A stretch of DNA of 64,000 nt from Streptomyces panaciradicis (GCF_023516615.1 NZ_JAMGBF010000003.1:1-64000); one strand, 5' to 3'. Counted from the stretch's first letter, positions 23,636-32,166 are shown. A program made the numbers and translations. The notes: generated by a model from the letters alone, not told the origin.

Positions 23636-23739
23636 AGGACTCACCGTCCGGCCCGAGCAGTGGACGCACTCAGCTGTGCCCCCGTTCCACGCTGGGGCCG
23701 TACCCGTACTCGCAGGCCTGCCGGCCGCCAACGAACCGG

Positions 23740-24378
23740 TCAGGCCCGGTCGGGAATGACCGCCTCGATGATCTCCCGGACACGGTCCTCGATGTCCTCG
23801 CGATTGCACTGGACCCACGAGATGTGCTGGGCGCCGAAGAAGGCGGCGACCAGGACCCGGGCGTAGCTCCCGGGGGAGAGACGGCTCTGCAGCACGCCCT
23901 CCTCGCTGGCCTGGGAGAACAGTTCCTCGATCATGGCCTGGAAGGTGGTGTACGGCGCCGGCAGCTCCGTGCCGATGTACGACCGCTCTATCTGCAGCCG
24001 GGCACCTGCCTGGATCACCCGGTCCTCCTTGAAGGCGAGGGCCGTGCGGATCAGCACCTCGGCGACCGCTTTCAGGGGAGGCAGGTCCATGTCGCGCACC
24101 GGCGCCACGATGAGCGGCAGCCTGCGGTAGAACTCGTCGACCACCGCCTCCGCGAGCGCCTCCTTGTTGGCGAAGTGGAAGTACACCGCCCCCTTGGTCA
24201 TCTCCGCGCACTCGGCCACGTGCATGACGGTCACCGCGGGAAACCCGTGTTTCGCGAACATCTCAGCAGCCGCCGTCAGCACCGTCTGCCGGGTCTGCAG
24301 CGCGCGTTCCTGCTTCAGCAGCGCGCCCTTGGCATTGGTCGCTCCTGCGCCTTCGTTCTTGGCTGTCTGAAGTGCCAC
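23740..24378 (-). CDS. TetR regulator, gamma-butyrolactone-receptor (ArpA/ScbR) type
   Basis: A 212-residue TetR-family regulator. The N-terminal region (KQERALQTRQTVLTAAAEMF, recognition helix MTKGAVYFHFANKEALAE, residues 22-78) is of the form seen in butyrolactone receptors such as ArpA and ScbR. The GTG at 24378 follows AAGGAG by 5 nt; longer readings upstream would run through the operator and are rejected. A perfect palindrome at 24399-24418 lies 20 nt upstream, so the gene is probably autorepressed. A close relative of that palindrome controls the LAL regulator at 32 kb. No butyrolactone synthase (AfsA type) is present in the window, so it could be a true receptor or a pseudo-receptor. 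Confidence 0.88.
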   Translation of the reverse strand: MALQTAKNEGAGATNAKGALLKQERALQTRQTVLTAAAEMFAKHGFPAVTVMHVAECAEMTKGAVYFHFANKEALAEAVVDEFYRRLPLIVAPVRDMDLPPLKAVAEVLIRTALAFKEDRVIQAGARLQIERSYIGTELPAPYTTFQAMIEELFSQASEEGVLQSRLSPGSYARVLVAAFFGAQHISWVQCNREDIEDRVREIIEAVIPDRA

Positions 24379-24398
24379 GGCAACTCCTTCCCCTTGTA

Positions 24399-24418
24399 GA
24401 TACCTTCGCGAAGGTATC
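24399..24418. promoter_or_regulatory. ARE-like operator upstream of the TetR gene
   Basis: A perfect 20-bp palindrome, GATACCTTCGCGAAGGTATC, extendable by one A/T pair on each side. The form ATACCTTC-NN-GAAGGTAT matches the autoregulatory elements bound by butyrolactone receptors. It lies 20 nt upstream of the TetR start codon. Confidence 0.88.
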
Positions 24419-24686
24419 TTCGCACCGTCCTGGTGTCGGATGCCAACGGTCCTGCTACCACGCCTGTCAGACGGGCGAGTCAGGCGTGACAGGTCGTCCG
24501 GTAGTTCGGCGCACGGCCGGTTCGCTGTCGGTAGCGGAGCCCTGCGACCCCGCCGAAAGGTCCGCCCTCGCGGGCCTGCCGAAGCGGGTGACAACCTACT
24601 GGCCACCGACCGCCGACATAGGGGTTCCACGCCCTCCGACCTGGGGTTGTCGGTAGGGGGCGACCGTTTCTACGGTCGTTGTCAGA

Positions 24687-24723
24687 GCCGCTCGCCCGTG
24701 CATCCCCCGCGCGGGCGAGCGGC
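24687..24723 (+). terminator. Strong hairpin in the exporter leader
   Basis: GCCGCTCGCCCG (24687-24698) pairs perfectly with CGGGCGAGCGGC (24712-24723) around a 13-nt loop, about 160 bp before the exporter start. It could be an attenuator if transcription starts upstream, or simply lie outside the transcript. Confidence 0.5.
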
Positions 24724-24884
24724 CGTGTCACTCCCGCCCCTGGCGCCCCCTCTCCCCCTCCACCTGGCCCGGAGTCCGCCATGCGGATCTGCATGCCGGC
24801 CCTGTCACACCGGCGAGGAGAGACCGAACGGCGTGTTCCACACGAACGCCGCACCGCCCCGCATCCTCAGAAAGAAGGCAGACC

Positions 24885-26351
24885 GTGGTCACTTCCGACA
24901 CCCGATCGCCACGGTGGTCCGGGCTGACGCTCGCCCTGCTGGCGTTCACCCAGTTCATCGTCACGATCGACTACAACATCGTGTACGTCGCCCTCCCCGA
25001 CATCGGCCGCGAACTGGGCTTCACCGCCCAGACGCTGCAGTGGGTCGTCAGCGCCTACGCCGTCGCCCTCGGCGGCCTTCTGCTGCTCGGCGGCCGGGCG
25101 GTCGACCGCATCGGCCCGCGCCGCATGCTCGTCACCGGCCTGGTCGTCTACGCCGTCTCCTCGCTCACCGGCGGTCTGTCCGGCGACCCGGAGCTGCTGG
25201 TGGCCGCCCGGGCCGTGCAGGGCGTGGGCGGCGCGCTGCTCACCCCGGCGACCCTGATGCTGATCTTCACCCAGTTCGCCGCGGGCCCCGAGCGCAACCG
25301 GGCCACCTCCGTGTGGGGCGCCATGGGCGGTGCCGGCCTCGCGGCGGGTTCGCTGCTCGGCGGTGTCCTCACCAACTCGCTGGGCTGGGAGTGGGTGTTC
25401 TTCGTCAACGTCCCGCTCGCTCTGATCGCCGCGCTCGCCGCGCCGAACGTCCTGCCCGCCGACCGTCCCGGCAGCGGCCGCAGCTTCGACGCGGTCGGCG
25501 CGATCATCGCCACCGTGGGCTCCACGCTGCTGGTGTTCGGCCTGGTCAGCGGTCCCGACAAGGGCTGGGGCTCGATCGAGGGCGCCGGCGCGCTGGTCGC
25601 CGGCCTGGTGCTGCTGACCGTCTTCGTCCTGGTCGAGAAGGCCACCGCCGACCCGCTGGTGCCGATCCAGCTGTTCAAGCTGCGCGGCCTGAACGTCGCC
25701 ATGCTCGCGATGATCGTCTTCCAGGCCTCGCTGGGCGGCACCTACTACCTGCTCACCACCTACCTCCAGGACGTGCTCGGCTACAGCCCGCTCGCCGCGG
25801 GCCTCGCGTTCCTGCCGCCGACCGTGGTCTCCATGGCCGTCTCCATGAAGCTGAACGCCAAGGCCCTCGGCAAGTTCGGTGTCCGCACCACGCTGTTCTG
25901 GGGCACGGTGGTCACCGGTCTCGGCCTGGCGGCGATCATCGCCGGCACGACCGCGGACGGCTCCTACTGGACCGTCCTGCCGGGCATCGTGATCTGGGGC
26001 TTCGGCGGCGGCTTCGCCTTCCCGTCCCTGTTCGTGGCGGTCGCCATGTCCGGTGCCGCACCGGCCCAGCAGGGCGTCGCCTCCGCGCTGGCCTCCACCT
26101 CCCGCCAGATCGGCGGCGCGCTGGGTCTGGCCGCCCTGGTCGCCATCGTCAATGCCGGGCTGCACACCACCGACGCGGTGCCCCCGGCCGCGGACCTCGT
26201 CGACGGCCTGCGCACGGCCGGCTGGGTCGCCACGGTGGCCACCTTCGTCGGCGCGGCCATCGGCCTCGGACTGAAGAAGCAGCCCCGCCCGGCCGCCGCC
26301 CCGGCCCCGTCCGGCAGGGCCGACGCCAAGGCCGTCGCCGCCGCCGAGTGA
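24885..26351 (+). CDS. MFS exporter, DHA2 (14-helix) family
   Basis: A 488-residue membrane transporter of the EmrB/QacA type, with about 14 hydrophobic segments. Seen: FTQFIVTIDYNIVYVALPDI in helix 1 (the DHA2 D-x-x-I-V-x-V-A-L-P motif), GGRAVDRIGPRRM (motif A), and the helix 5 region GAGLAAGSLLGGVLTNSLGW (motif C of exporters). It probably exports the product of the adjacent enzymes or a toxic compound. GTG at 24885 follows AAGAAGG. It is first in a plus-strand series with the KAS III-like, thioesterase and phosphoesterase genes. Confidence 0.9.
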   Translation: MVTSDTRSPRWSGLTLALLAFTQFIVTIDYNIVYVALPDIGRELGFTAQTLQWVVSAYAVALGGLLLLGGRAVDRIGPRRMLVTGLVVYAVSSLTGGLSGDPELLVAARAVQGVGGALLTPATLMLIFTQFAAGPERNRATSVWGAMGGAGLAAGSLLGGVLTNSLGWEWVFFVNVPLALIAALAAPNVLPADRPGSGRSFDAVGAIIATVGSTLLVFGLVSGPDKGWGSIEGAGALVAGLVLLTVFVLVEKATADPLVPIQLFKLRGLNVAMLAMIVFQASLGGTYYLLTTYLQDVLGYSPLAAGLAFLPPTVVSMAVSMKLNAKALGKFGVRTTLFWGTVVTGLGLAAIIAGTTADGSYWTVLPGIVIWGFGGGFAFPSLFVAVAMSGAAPAQQGVASALASTSRQIGGALGLAALVAIVNAGLHTTDAVPPAADLVDGLRTAGWVATVATFVGAAIGLGLKKQPRPAAAPAPSGRADAKAVAAAE

Positions 26352-26393
26352 CGGCACCCCGACCACGCGCCCAGTAATCGAGGAGAACCTCTC

Positions 26394-27440
26394 ATGAAGT
26401 GGAACGACATATACGTCAGCGCGTCGGCCGCCTGGCTCGGCCGCCCCGAGGACGTCGACGTGGCCGTCGCCGAGGGCCGCTACGACGCCGAGGAGCGCCG
26501 CGACGACGACTACCGGAGCGTGCGGGTCGCCGGTGACGAGACGCCGGCCGACATGGCCGTCGCCGCCGCGAAGCGTGCCCTGTCCCGCTCCGCGGTGCCG
26601 CACGAGGACTTCCACCTGGTGGCGCACGCCAGCGTCGGCTTCCAGGGACTCGACCACTGGGCGCCGCCGTCCTACATCCAGCAGCGCACCGTCGGCGGCA
26701 ACGGCTCGGCGCTGGAGGTCAAGCAGGCCTCCAACGGCGGTATGGCGGCCATCGAGCTCGCCGCCGCCTACCTGTCCGCGCGCACCGGCGCCGCCGCCGC
26801 GCTGGTGACCACCGCCGACAAGTACCACCTGCCGGTCTTCGACCGGTACCGCTCCGACAAGGGCATGCTGCGCGGCGACGGCGCCAGCGCGGTCGTCCTC
26901 ACGCGCGGCTCCGGCGTGGCCCGGCTGCTGTCCACCGCGGTGATCGGCGACGCCAGCCACGAGGGCGTCTACCGCGGCGGACAGGGCTTCGCCGACCACA
27001 TCGGCTCCGAGGGCTGGCCGGTGGACCTGCGCAGCCGCCTGAAGACGTACCTGCAGAGCGGCGCCGACGTCCGGGAGATCGTCCATCTGCTGACGGTGCG
27101 TCAGCAGGAGGTCATGCAGACCGCGCTCGCCGACGCCGGGGTCAAGGTGGAGGACGTGGCCCGCTTCGTCTTCCCCAACGCCGGGCGCACGGTCGTCGAC
27201 TGGGAGTTCCGCAAGCGGGAGTTCGGCATCGACGAGCCGCGCACCACCTGGGAGTGGGGCCGCGGCATCGGGCACATCGGCGCCGGCGACCAGGCGGCGG
27301 GTCTCAGCCACCTCCTGGAGACCAAGGCCGTCCGTCCGGGCGACGTCGTCGTCCTCTCCGGCATCGGCGCCGGGTTCACGTTCAGCTGCGCCGTCCTGGA
27401 GATCGTCGAACAGCCCGAGTGGGACAGCAGCACCGACTGA
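26394..27440 (+). CDS. KAS III-like acyltransferase with Ser in place of the catalytic Cys
   Basis: A 348-residue thiolase-fold protein related to FabH and to the CerJ/ChlB3/DpsC group of acyltransferases found in antibiotic clusters. At the position of the FabH cysteine the sequence is KQASNGGM, giving Ser113. The FabH His-Gln-Ala-Asn segment is replaced by FPNAGRT, and the FabH Asn position reads GIGHIGAGD, giving His294 and Asp299. DpsC is known to work with Ser, and CerJ-type enzymes use a His-Asp pair. So acyl transfer to a small molecule or carrier, rather than chain initiation, is the better prediction. ATG at 26394 follows GAGGAG; 42 bp after the exporter. Confidence 0.85.
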   Translation: MKWNDIYVSASAAWLGRPEDVDVAVAEGRYDAEERRDDDYRSVRVAGDETPADMAVAAAKRALSRSAVPHEDFHLVAHASVGFQGLDHWAPPSYIQQRTVGGNGSALEVKQASNGGMAAIELAAAYLSARTGAAAALVTTADKYHLPVFDRYRSDKGMLRGDGASAVVLTRGSGVARLLSTAVIGDASHEGVYRGGQGFADHIGSEGWPVDLRSRLKTYLQSGADVREIVHLLTVRQQEVMQTALADAGVKVEDVARFVFPNAGRTVVDWEFRKREFGIDEPRTTWEWGRGIGHIGAGDQAAGLSHLLETKAVRPGDVVVLSGIGAGFTFSCAVLEIVEQPEWDSSTD

Positions 27441-27454
27441 CGCCGGGCCGACAG

Positions 27455-27515
27455 GGGGCGGGCGGGACGGCGGTGACCGAGCCGGCGAGTGCCGGTCTGC
27501 CGTCCCGCCCGCCCC
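27455..27515 (+). terminator. Large stem-loop between the acyltransferase and thioesterase genes
   Basis: GGGGCGGGCGGGACGGC (27455-27471) pairs perfectly over 17 bp with 27499-27515; the loop holds a second hairpin CCGGC-GAGT-GCCGG (27482-27495). It lies 14 nt after the stop codon of the KAS III-like gene. Confidence 0.8.
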
Positions 27516-27611
27516 GGCCTTCGCTCACGACGGCGGCACGCACCGCACACCCCGCGAACCGCTCCGCGCGCACCTCGTCGCGCGCCCGGTAGGCACGAAG
27601 GAGACCGCATC

Positions 27612-28388
27612 ATGCACCAGGAAGCCGACAACCCGTGGGTCCGGCGCTTCACGCCGTGTCCGCCGAACGCCCCCCGGCTCATCTGCTTCCCGCACGTCGG
27701 CGGAGCCGCCAGCGCCTATGTGACGCTCTCGCGTGCCCTCGCCCCGCATGTCGAGGTACTCGCCCTGCAGTACCCCGCCCGGCAGGACCGCCGCCACGAG
27801 CCGCACCCGGGCAGCATTCCGGCCCTCGCCGACGCAGTCGCCGGCGCTCTGCGCACCGCCCTCGACGGGCGGCCGTACGCCGTCTTCGGCCACAGCATGG
27901 GCGCGCTGCTCGCCTTCGAGACCGTCCGCCGGATGACCGCGGCGGGTGCGCCGGGCCCCGTCCGCCTCTTCGCCTCGGCCCGTCGCGCGCCGTCCGTGCC
28001 GCGTGCCGAGGCCGTGCACCTGCGCGACGACGCCGGACTGCTGACCGAGATCCGCCGGTTGAGCGGAACCGACCAACAGGTGCTGGAGGACGAGGAGTTG
28101 CTGGCTCTCGCCCTACCCACCATCCGCGCCGACTACCGAGCCGTGGAGACCTACCGGTACGTCCCCGGGGCGCCGCTCGACTGCCCCGTCACGGTCTTCG
28201 CGGGGGACCGCGACACCGAGACGGACACGCCGGACCTGGTGGCCGAATGGGCGGGTCTCACCAGCGCCGGCACCGACCTGCGGGTCTTCTCCGGCGGTCA
28301 CTTCTACCTCGACGGCCGGGCGGAGGAGGCCGCCGCCGAGATCGTCGTGCGCCTGCGGACCGTGGCCGCTGACCGGAGCCCGGTGTGA
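27612..28388 (+). CDS. Type II thioesterase (alpha/beta hydrolase)
   Basis: A 258-residue stand-alone thioesterase of the kind that edits PKS and NRPS carrier proteins. The nucleophile is Ser95 in FGHSMGAL; the Asp is in VFAGDRDTET and the His in FSGGHFYLDG, so the triad is complete. LICFPHVGGAASAY and QYPARQDRR are family hallmarks. ATG at 27612 is 8 nt after AAGGAG. No PKS or NRPS is encoded in this window, which makes its carrier-bound substrate unclear; the acyltransferase upstream is the nearest candidate partner. Its stop codon overlaps the next gene as GTGA. Confidence 0.92.
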   Translation: MHQEADNPWVRRFTPCPPNAPRLICFPHVGGAASAYVTLSRALAPHVEVLALQYPARQDRRHEPHPGSIPALADAVAGALRTALDGRPYAVFGHSMGALLAFETVRRMTAAGAPGPVRLFASARRAPSVPRAEAVHLRDDAGLLTEIRRLSGTDQQVLEDEELLALALPTIRADYRAVETYRYVPGAPLDCPVTVFAGDRDTETDTPDLVAEWAGLTSAGTDLRVFSGGHFYLDGRAEEAAAEIVVRLRTVAADRSPV

Positions 28389-29341
28389 CCGGGGCACGCG
28401 GGCGGCTGCTGGCCATCAGCGACCTGCACGTCGCCCAGGACGCGGGCCGCCCGCTCGTCCGGCGTCTGCGCCCCGGTACGGACGACGACTGGCTGCTGGT
28501 CGCCGGGGATGTCGGCGAGCGGTTCGCCGACGTGGAATGGGTGCTGCGGCTGCTGCGCGACCGCTTCTCCCGGGTCGTCTGTGTCCCCGGCAACCGCGAC
28601 CTGTCGACCGCGCCGGACGACCCGGTCCAGTTGCGCGGCGAGGAGCGCTACCGGGCTCTGGTGGCGCTGTGCCGCACTCTCGGTGTGATCACCCCGGAGG
28701 ACCCGTACCCGATCTGGTCCGGACCGCACGGCCCGGTCGCGATCGTCCCGCTGTTCCTCCTGTACGACCACAGCTTTCGCGATCCGGCCACGGCGAACGC
28801 GGATGAGGCGGTCCTGCAGGCCCACGAGGCGGGTGTGGTCTGCCCGGACGAGTTCCTTCTGCGCACGGCGCCCTTCGCCGGCCCCGCCGACTGGTGCCAC
28901 GCCCGCGTCCGGGCCACACGCGCCCGTCTCGACGCGCTGGACCCGGCCCTGCCCACCGTCCTGGTGAACCACTTTCCCCTGATCAAGGAGCCGACCGAAG
29001 CGCTGCCCTGCAGGGAACTCGCGCAGTGGTGCGGTACGGACCGCACCCGCGACTGGCACCGCCGCTACCGAGCGGCAGCCGTCGTCTACGGCCACCTGCA
29101 CATCCCGCGCACCTCCTGGCACGACGGCGTCCCGTTCCAGGAGGTCTCCCTGGGTCATCCCCGCGACTGGCGCCACCGCGCGGGCGACATGAGCGGCGTA
29201 CCGCGGACGGTGCGTCTCGCGGATCCGGACCGGTCGAGGACCGGCGGTCCTCAGGGGCAGGCCGGGCAGCCGCTGGCCGGCATCAGCCGATACCGGCGTC
29301 GACCAGCGGATACACCGTGGTCAGCTCCCCGCGCCGGGTGA
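28385..29341 (+). CDS. Calcineurin-like metallophosphoesterase
   Basis: A 318-residue hydrolase with the complete two-metal signature: ISDLH (D13, H15), GDVGE (D42), PGNRD (69-72), NHFP and GHLH. The family cleaves phosphomono- or diesters; nothing in the sequence gives the substrate. GTG at 28385 overlaps the thioesterase stop by 4 nt, a strong sign of translational coupling. The last 50 residues are basic and poorly conserved. The 3' end overlaps the convergent LAL gene by 59 bp. Confidence 0.88.
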   Translation: MTGARGRLLAISDLHVAQDAGRPLVRRLRPGTDDDWLLVAGDVGERFADVEWVLRLLRDRFSRVVCVPGNRDLSTAPDDPVQLRGEERYRALVALCRTLGVITPEDPYPIWSGPHGPVAIVPLFLLYDHSFRDPATANADEAVLQAHEAGVVCPDEFLLRTAPFAGPADWCHARVRATRARLDALDPALPTVLVNHFPLIKEPTEALPCRELAQWCGTDRTRDWHRRYRAAAVVYGHLHIPRTSWHDGVPFQEVSLGHPRDWRHRAGDMSGVPRTVRLADPDRSRTGGPQGQAGQPLAGISRYRRRPADTPWSAPRAG

Positions 29342-32027
29342 CGCCCAACTTGCGGTAGATCCGTGTCAGATGTTGCTCGACGGTGCTGACGGTGATGAAG
29401 AGACGGCTCGCGATACGGCGGTTGCTGAACCCGGCGGCGGCCAGTGCCGCGACCCTGTGCTCCGCCTCGCTCAGCCCGGCCGCCGCCGGCTCCGTGCCCT
29501 CCTCGGCCTCCGGCCCGAGAGCGGTCAGCCCGGCAGAGAGAACCCGTTCGACGTCCCGCACCCCGCACGCGCGTGCCAGCCGGTGGCTCTCCGCAAGCGT
29601 CACCGCTGCGGCCGCCGCGTCTCCCGCCGCCCGTTGCGCGTCGGCCAACCCGGCCAGCGCGTGCGCCAGTTCCAGCCGGGTTCCGGTAGCCCGCAGCACC
29701 TCGCACGCCTGTTGGTACAGCTCGAGCCGGCTCTCTCCGTCGGCGGCCGCGGCGAGCAGCCGCAGCGCCGGCCCCCGGCCCCGGTCGTCGTCCCCGCCGG
29801 CCCGCCCGAGCTCCGCGTAGACCAGCTCCCGAGCCCGCATCGGCTGCCCCGCCGCCAGATGGGCCCGTGCCATGTCCAGCCGCCACGCCATGTGGCCCGG
29901 CAGAGCCACACCCCACTGCGCGGCCAGCTCGCCCATCAGCTGGAACTCCTTCAGCGCGGCCCGGTGTCCGCCCACGGCGAGCAGATAACGCCCGCGCGCC
30001 TGAAGGTGGTAGAAGGCGATCGGGCTCTGGAACAGCGCGTCGGGCACCTCCGCGCCGATGAGCGCGTCCACCTCCTCGTAGTCGCCGCGTGCCACGAGCG
30101 CCTGCACCAGGATGCCCAGCGGCACCGCGATCCGGACCCCCCACGCTTCCGCGGGCACCACCTCGAGGGCGGTCCGCGCGAACCGTACGGCGTCGTCCAG
30201 CTCGCCGCCGTGCAGCGCGATCTCGGCACGCAGCGCGGCGAGCAGGCCGTGCCACATCGGGATGCCGCGTCGGGCCGCCTCGGCGGCCAGCCGGTCGCAG
30301 GAGGTGCGGGCCAGATCCAGCCGCCCCTGGTGGATGAGGGCGACGAGTGCGCTGACGCACAGCATGACCGTGCGTTCGTCGAGTGTGCCCCGGCGCAGGG
30401 CGCGCTCGGCCGCCATCTCGGCTCCGGCGGGTGACTCCGGGCAGAGCACCAGCGCCAGCAGCAGGGCCGCCTCCACCTGGGAGTCGGCGCCGGCCGGACC
30501 GGAGGCCACCTCCTGCCGACCGAGCTCGCGCATCGCGGCGGGATACAGGGCGGACAGCCACAGCCGGGACGCGTACAGCAGGGACCGTTCGGTGTGCGTG
30601 AGCCGGTCCTGCTGTGCGGCGACCCGCTGGATGGCGTCGAAGGCGTCCTCGAAATGGCCGAACCACAGCAGCGGAGAGACGAGTGACAGCGTGTCACGGG
30701 CGCTGAGGCGCCCCTCGCGGGAGGCGTGCACGACCTCGGGCAGATGCCGCAGGGCCTGCACCGGGTCGGCCTGCCATTCGGCCCGTACCCGCAGTGCCGA
30801 CGCGGCGGCGAGCTGCCGTTCGTCGGAGGACGAGCGGCCGAGCAACCGTACGTAGTCGACCGCCTCCTGCGGCGCGCCCTCGGCCGTGGCGCGTTCGGCG
30901 GCCTCGTGCAGCAGCGGCAGGGCCCACGGATCGTCGGCGCCGCCGGCCTCGACGAGGTGGCGCGCCACCGTACGCGGGGGTGCTCCGTCCGCGTGCAGCA
31001 CCTGCGCGGCGCGTGCATGCAGCCGCCTGCGTTCCTCCGGGGCCGTCTCGCCGAGCAGCAGACGGGGGACGGCCGGGTGCCGGAAGTCTGCGTTCCGCAG
31101 CAGCCCCGCGCTCTCGGCGAGACGCAGATGCCAGGCACAGGTGAGTTCGTCCAGGCCGGCGAGCTCCGCCAGCACCGCGGGTCGCGCGCCCGGTTCGAGG
31201 GTGGCGAGCGCCCGCAGCACGCCGGCGGTCGTCTCGCCGCAGCGCCGCAGCAGCGCGGTCAGCGCGCGCCGGAAGCCGTCACCGGTCATCGCGCGGGCCA
31301 CGTCGTCCGGTTCCGGCGCCGCCCCGAGCTCCGTCGACAGTGCCTCCAGCAGCAGGGGATGACCGCCCGTCGCCGCCACCGCCTCGGCAGCCACGGCGCG
31401 GGCCAGGCCGAGCCGCTCGGCGACCGTCTCCGCCGGGAGCAGGGACAGGTCGACGGTGTGGCACTGCGACTCCAGGCTCCGCAGGGAGCGGCGCAGCGCG
31501 TCGGGGTGCGCGCCCTGGCCGGAGTCCGCGGCCAGGAGCAGGGTGCGTGGCCGCCGGACTCGTCGCAGCACGGCGGTCAGGCAGTGCCAGGAGGGGCCGT
31601 CGACGAATCGGGCGTCGTCGAGGACGACGACGAGCGGCCGTCCGCTGCCCGTCACCAGCGCGGTGAACGCGAGCGCGGCCTCGTGCAGCAGTCTCTCCGA
31701 CGGCGCCCCGGCCGGCATCGGCTCCCGCAGCAGCCGCACCAGCTCCTGGTCGTCCCCCAGACCGCCGTCCGTGCCGCTGCCGTGCAGCAACTGGCGCAGC
31801 ACGCCGAAGGGCACCGACCGCTCGTGTGGATCACCGGATCCCGTCATCACCAGAGGCGCGGGTCCCTCGCCGCCGGGTTCGGCGGCACGCTCGGCGAAGG
31901 CCCGCAGCAGCGTCGACTTCCCGCTGCCCACCGGCCCGGCGACCACCGCCACCGGTCCCGCACCCTGGCGGGCCTGCTCCAGCAGGTTCGTCAGCCGCTC
32001 CAGTTGGTCCTCATGCGCGACGAACAT
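29283..32027 (-). CDS. LAL-type LuxR regulator (large ATP-binding)
   Basis: A 914-residue regulator. Walker A GPVGSGKST is at residues 31-39 and a Walker B-like VVLDDARFVD follows near 125-135; the long middle part is helical with TPR-like repeats. The C-terminus (LSEAEHRVAALAAAGFSNRR, then TVSTVEQHLTRIYRKLG) is a LuxR helix-turn-helix. LAL proteins are commonly cluster-situated activators of secondary metabolism. ATG at 32027 follows GGGGGCG. A perfect ARE-like palindrome sits in its probable promoter (32066-32085), so it looks like the output of the TetR switch 8 kb away. Its 3' end overlaps the phosphoesterase gene. Confidence 0.9.
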   Translation of the reverse strand: MFVAHEDQLERLTNLLEQARQGAGPVAVVAGPVGSGKSTLLRAFAERAAEPGGEGPAPLVMTGSGDPHERSVPFGVLRQLLHGSGTDGGLGDDQELVRLLREPMPAGAPSERLLHEAALAFTALVTGSGRPLVVVLDDARFVDGPSWHCLTAVLRRVRRPRTLLLAADSGQGAHPDALRRSLRSLESQCHTVDLSLLPAETVAERLGLARAVAAEAVAATGGHPLLLEALSTELGAAPEPDDVARAMTGDGFRRALTALLRRCGETTAGVLRALATLEPGARPAVLAELAGLDELTCAWHLRLAESAGLLRNADFRHPAVPRLLLGETAPEERRRLHARAAQVLHADGAPPRTVARHLVEAGGADDPWALPLLHEAAERATAEGAPQEAVDYVRLLGRSSSDERQLAAASALRVRAEWQADPVQALRHLPEVVHASREGRLSARDTLSLVSPLLWFGHFEDAFDAIQRVAAQQDRLTHTERSLLYASRLWLSALYPAAMRELGRQEVASGPAGADSQVEAALLLALVLCPESPAGAEMAAERALRRGTLDERTVMLCVSALVALIHQGRLDLARTSCDRLAAEAARRGIPMWHGLLAALRAEIALHGGELDDAVRFARTALEVVPAEAWGVRIAVPLGILVQALVARGDYEEVDALIGAEVPDALFQSPIAFYHLQARGRYLLAVGGHRAALKEFQLMGELAAQWGVALPGHMAWRLDMARAHLAAGQPMRARELVYAELGRAGGDDDRGRGPALRLLAAAADGESRLELYQQACEVLRATGTRLELAHALAGLADAQRAAGDAAAAAVTLAESHRLARACGVRDVERVLSAGLTALGPEAEEGTEPAAAGLSEAEHRVAALAAAGFSNRRIASRLFITVSTVEQHLTRIYRKLGVTRRGELTTVYPLVDAGIG

Positions 32028-32059
32028 ATTCGCCCCCGTCGAGTCTGTACGCCTGCCCC

Positions 32060-32091
32060 CATTAAAATACCTTCATGAAGGTATTGCAACT
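32060..32091 (-). promoter_or_regulatory. LAL promoter with embedded ARE-like operator
   Basis: The perfect palindrome AATACCTTCATGAAGGTATT occupies 32066-32085. On the minus strand TTGCAA, a 17-nt spacer and TTTAAT read as -35 and -10 elements, with the palindrome filling the spacer. A repressor bound here would block polymerase directly. The core is the same as at 24399-24418 apart from the central two bases. Confidence 0.85.
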
Positions 32092-32166
32092 GGGTGGTCG
32101 AGGGCGATCCGGCACCGCGGCGACTGCTGCCAGGGGGTGTGCACCCGGGTGAACGACCCCCGGACA

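Larger units (their letters stand above)
24379..24884. other. Divergent control region, TetR / exporter operon
   Basis: 506 bp without a convincing gene. It holds, in order: the TetR autoregulatory palindrome (24399-24418); overlapping inverted repeats CACGCCTG/CAGGCGTG (24459-24466, 24481-24488) and CCTGTCA/TGACAGG (24463-24469, 24487-24493); a small hairpin CGACCGT-TTCT-ACGGTCG (24661-24678); and a strong GC-rich hairpin (24687-24723). The last two lie in the probable leader of the exporter gene. Confidence 0.55.

Noticed and set aside
24644-24667. TTGTCGGTA upstream of the DHA2 exporter as a further damage-type promoter
   Set aside because: One mismatch in the upstream element and no TANNNT at the required distance.
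24685-24725. GC-rich hairpin before the exporter considered as a tRNA or other structured RNA gene
   Set aside because: Single simple stem, no cloverleaf, no conserved loop sequences.
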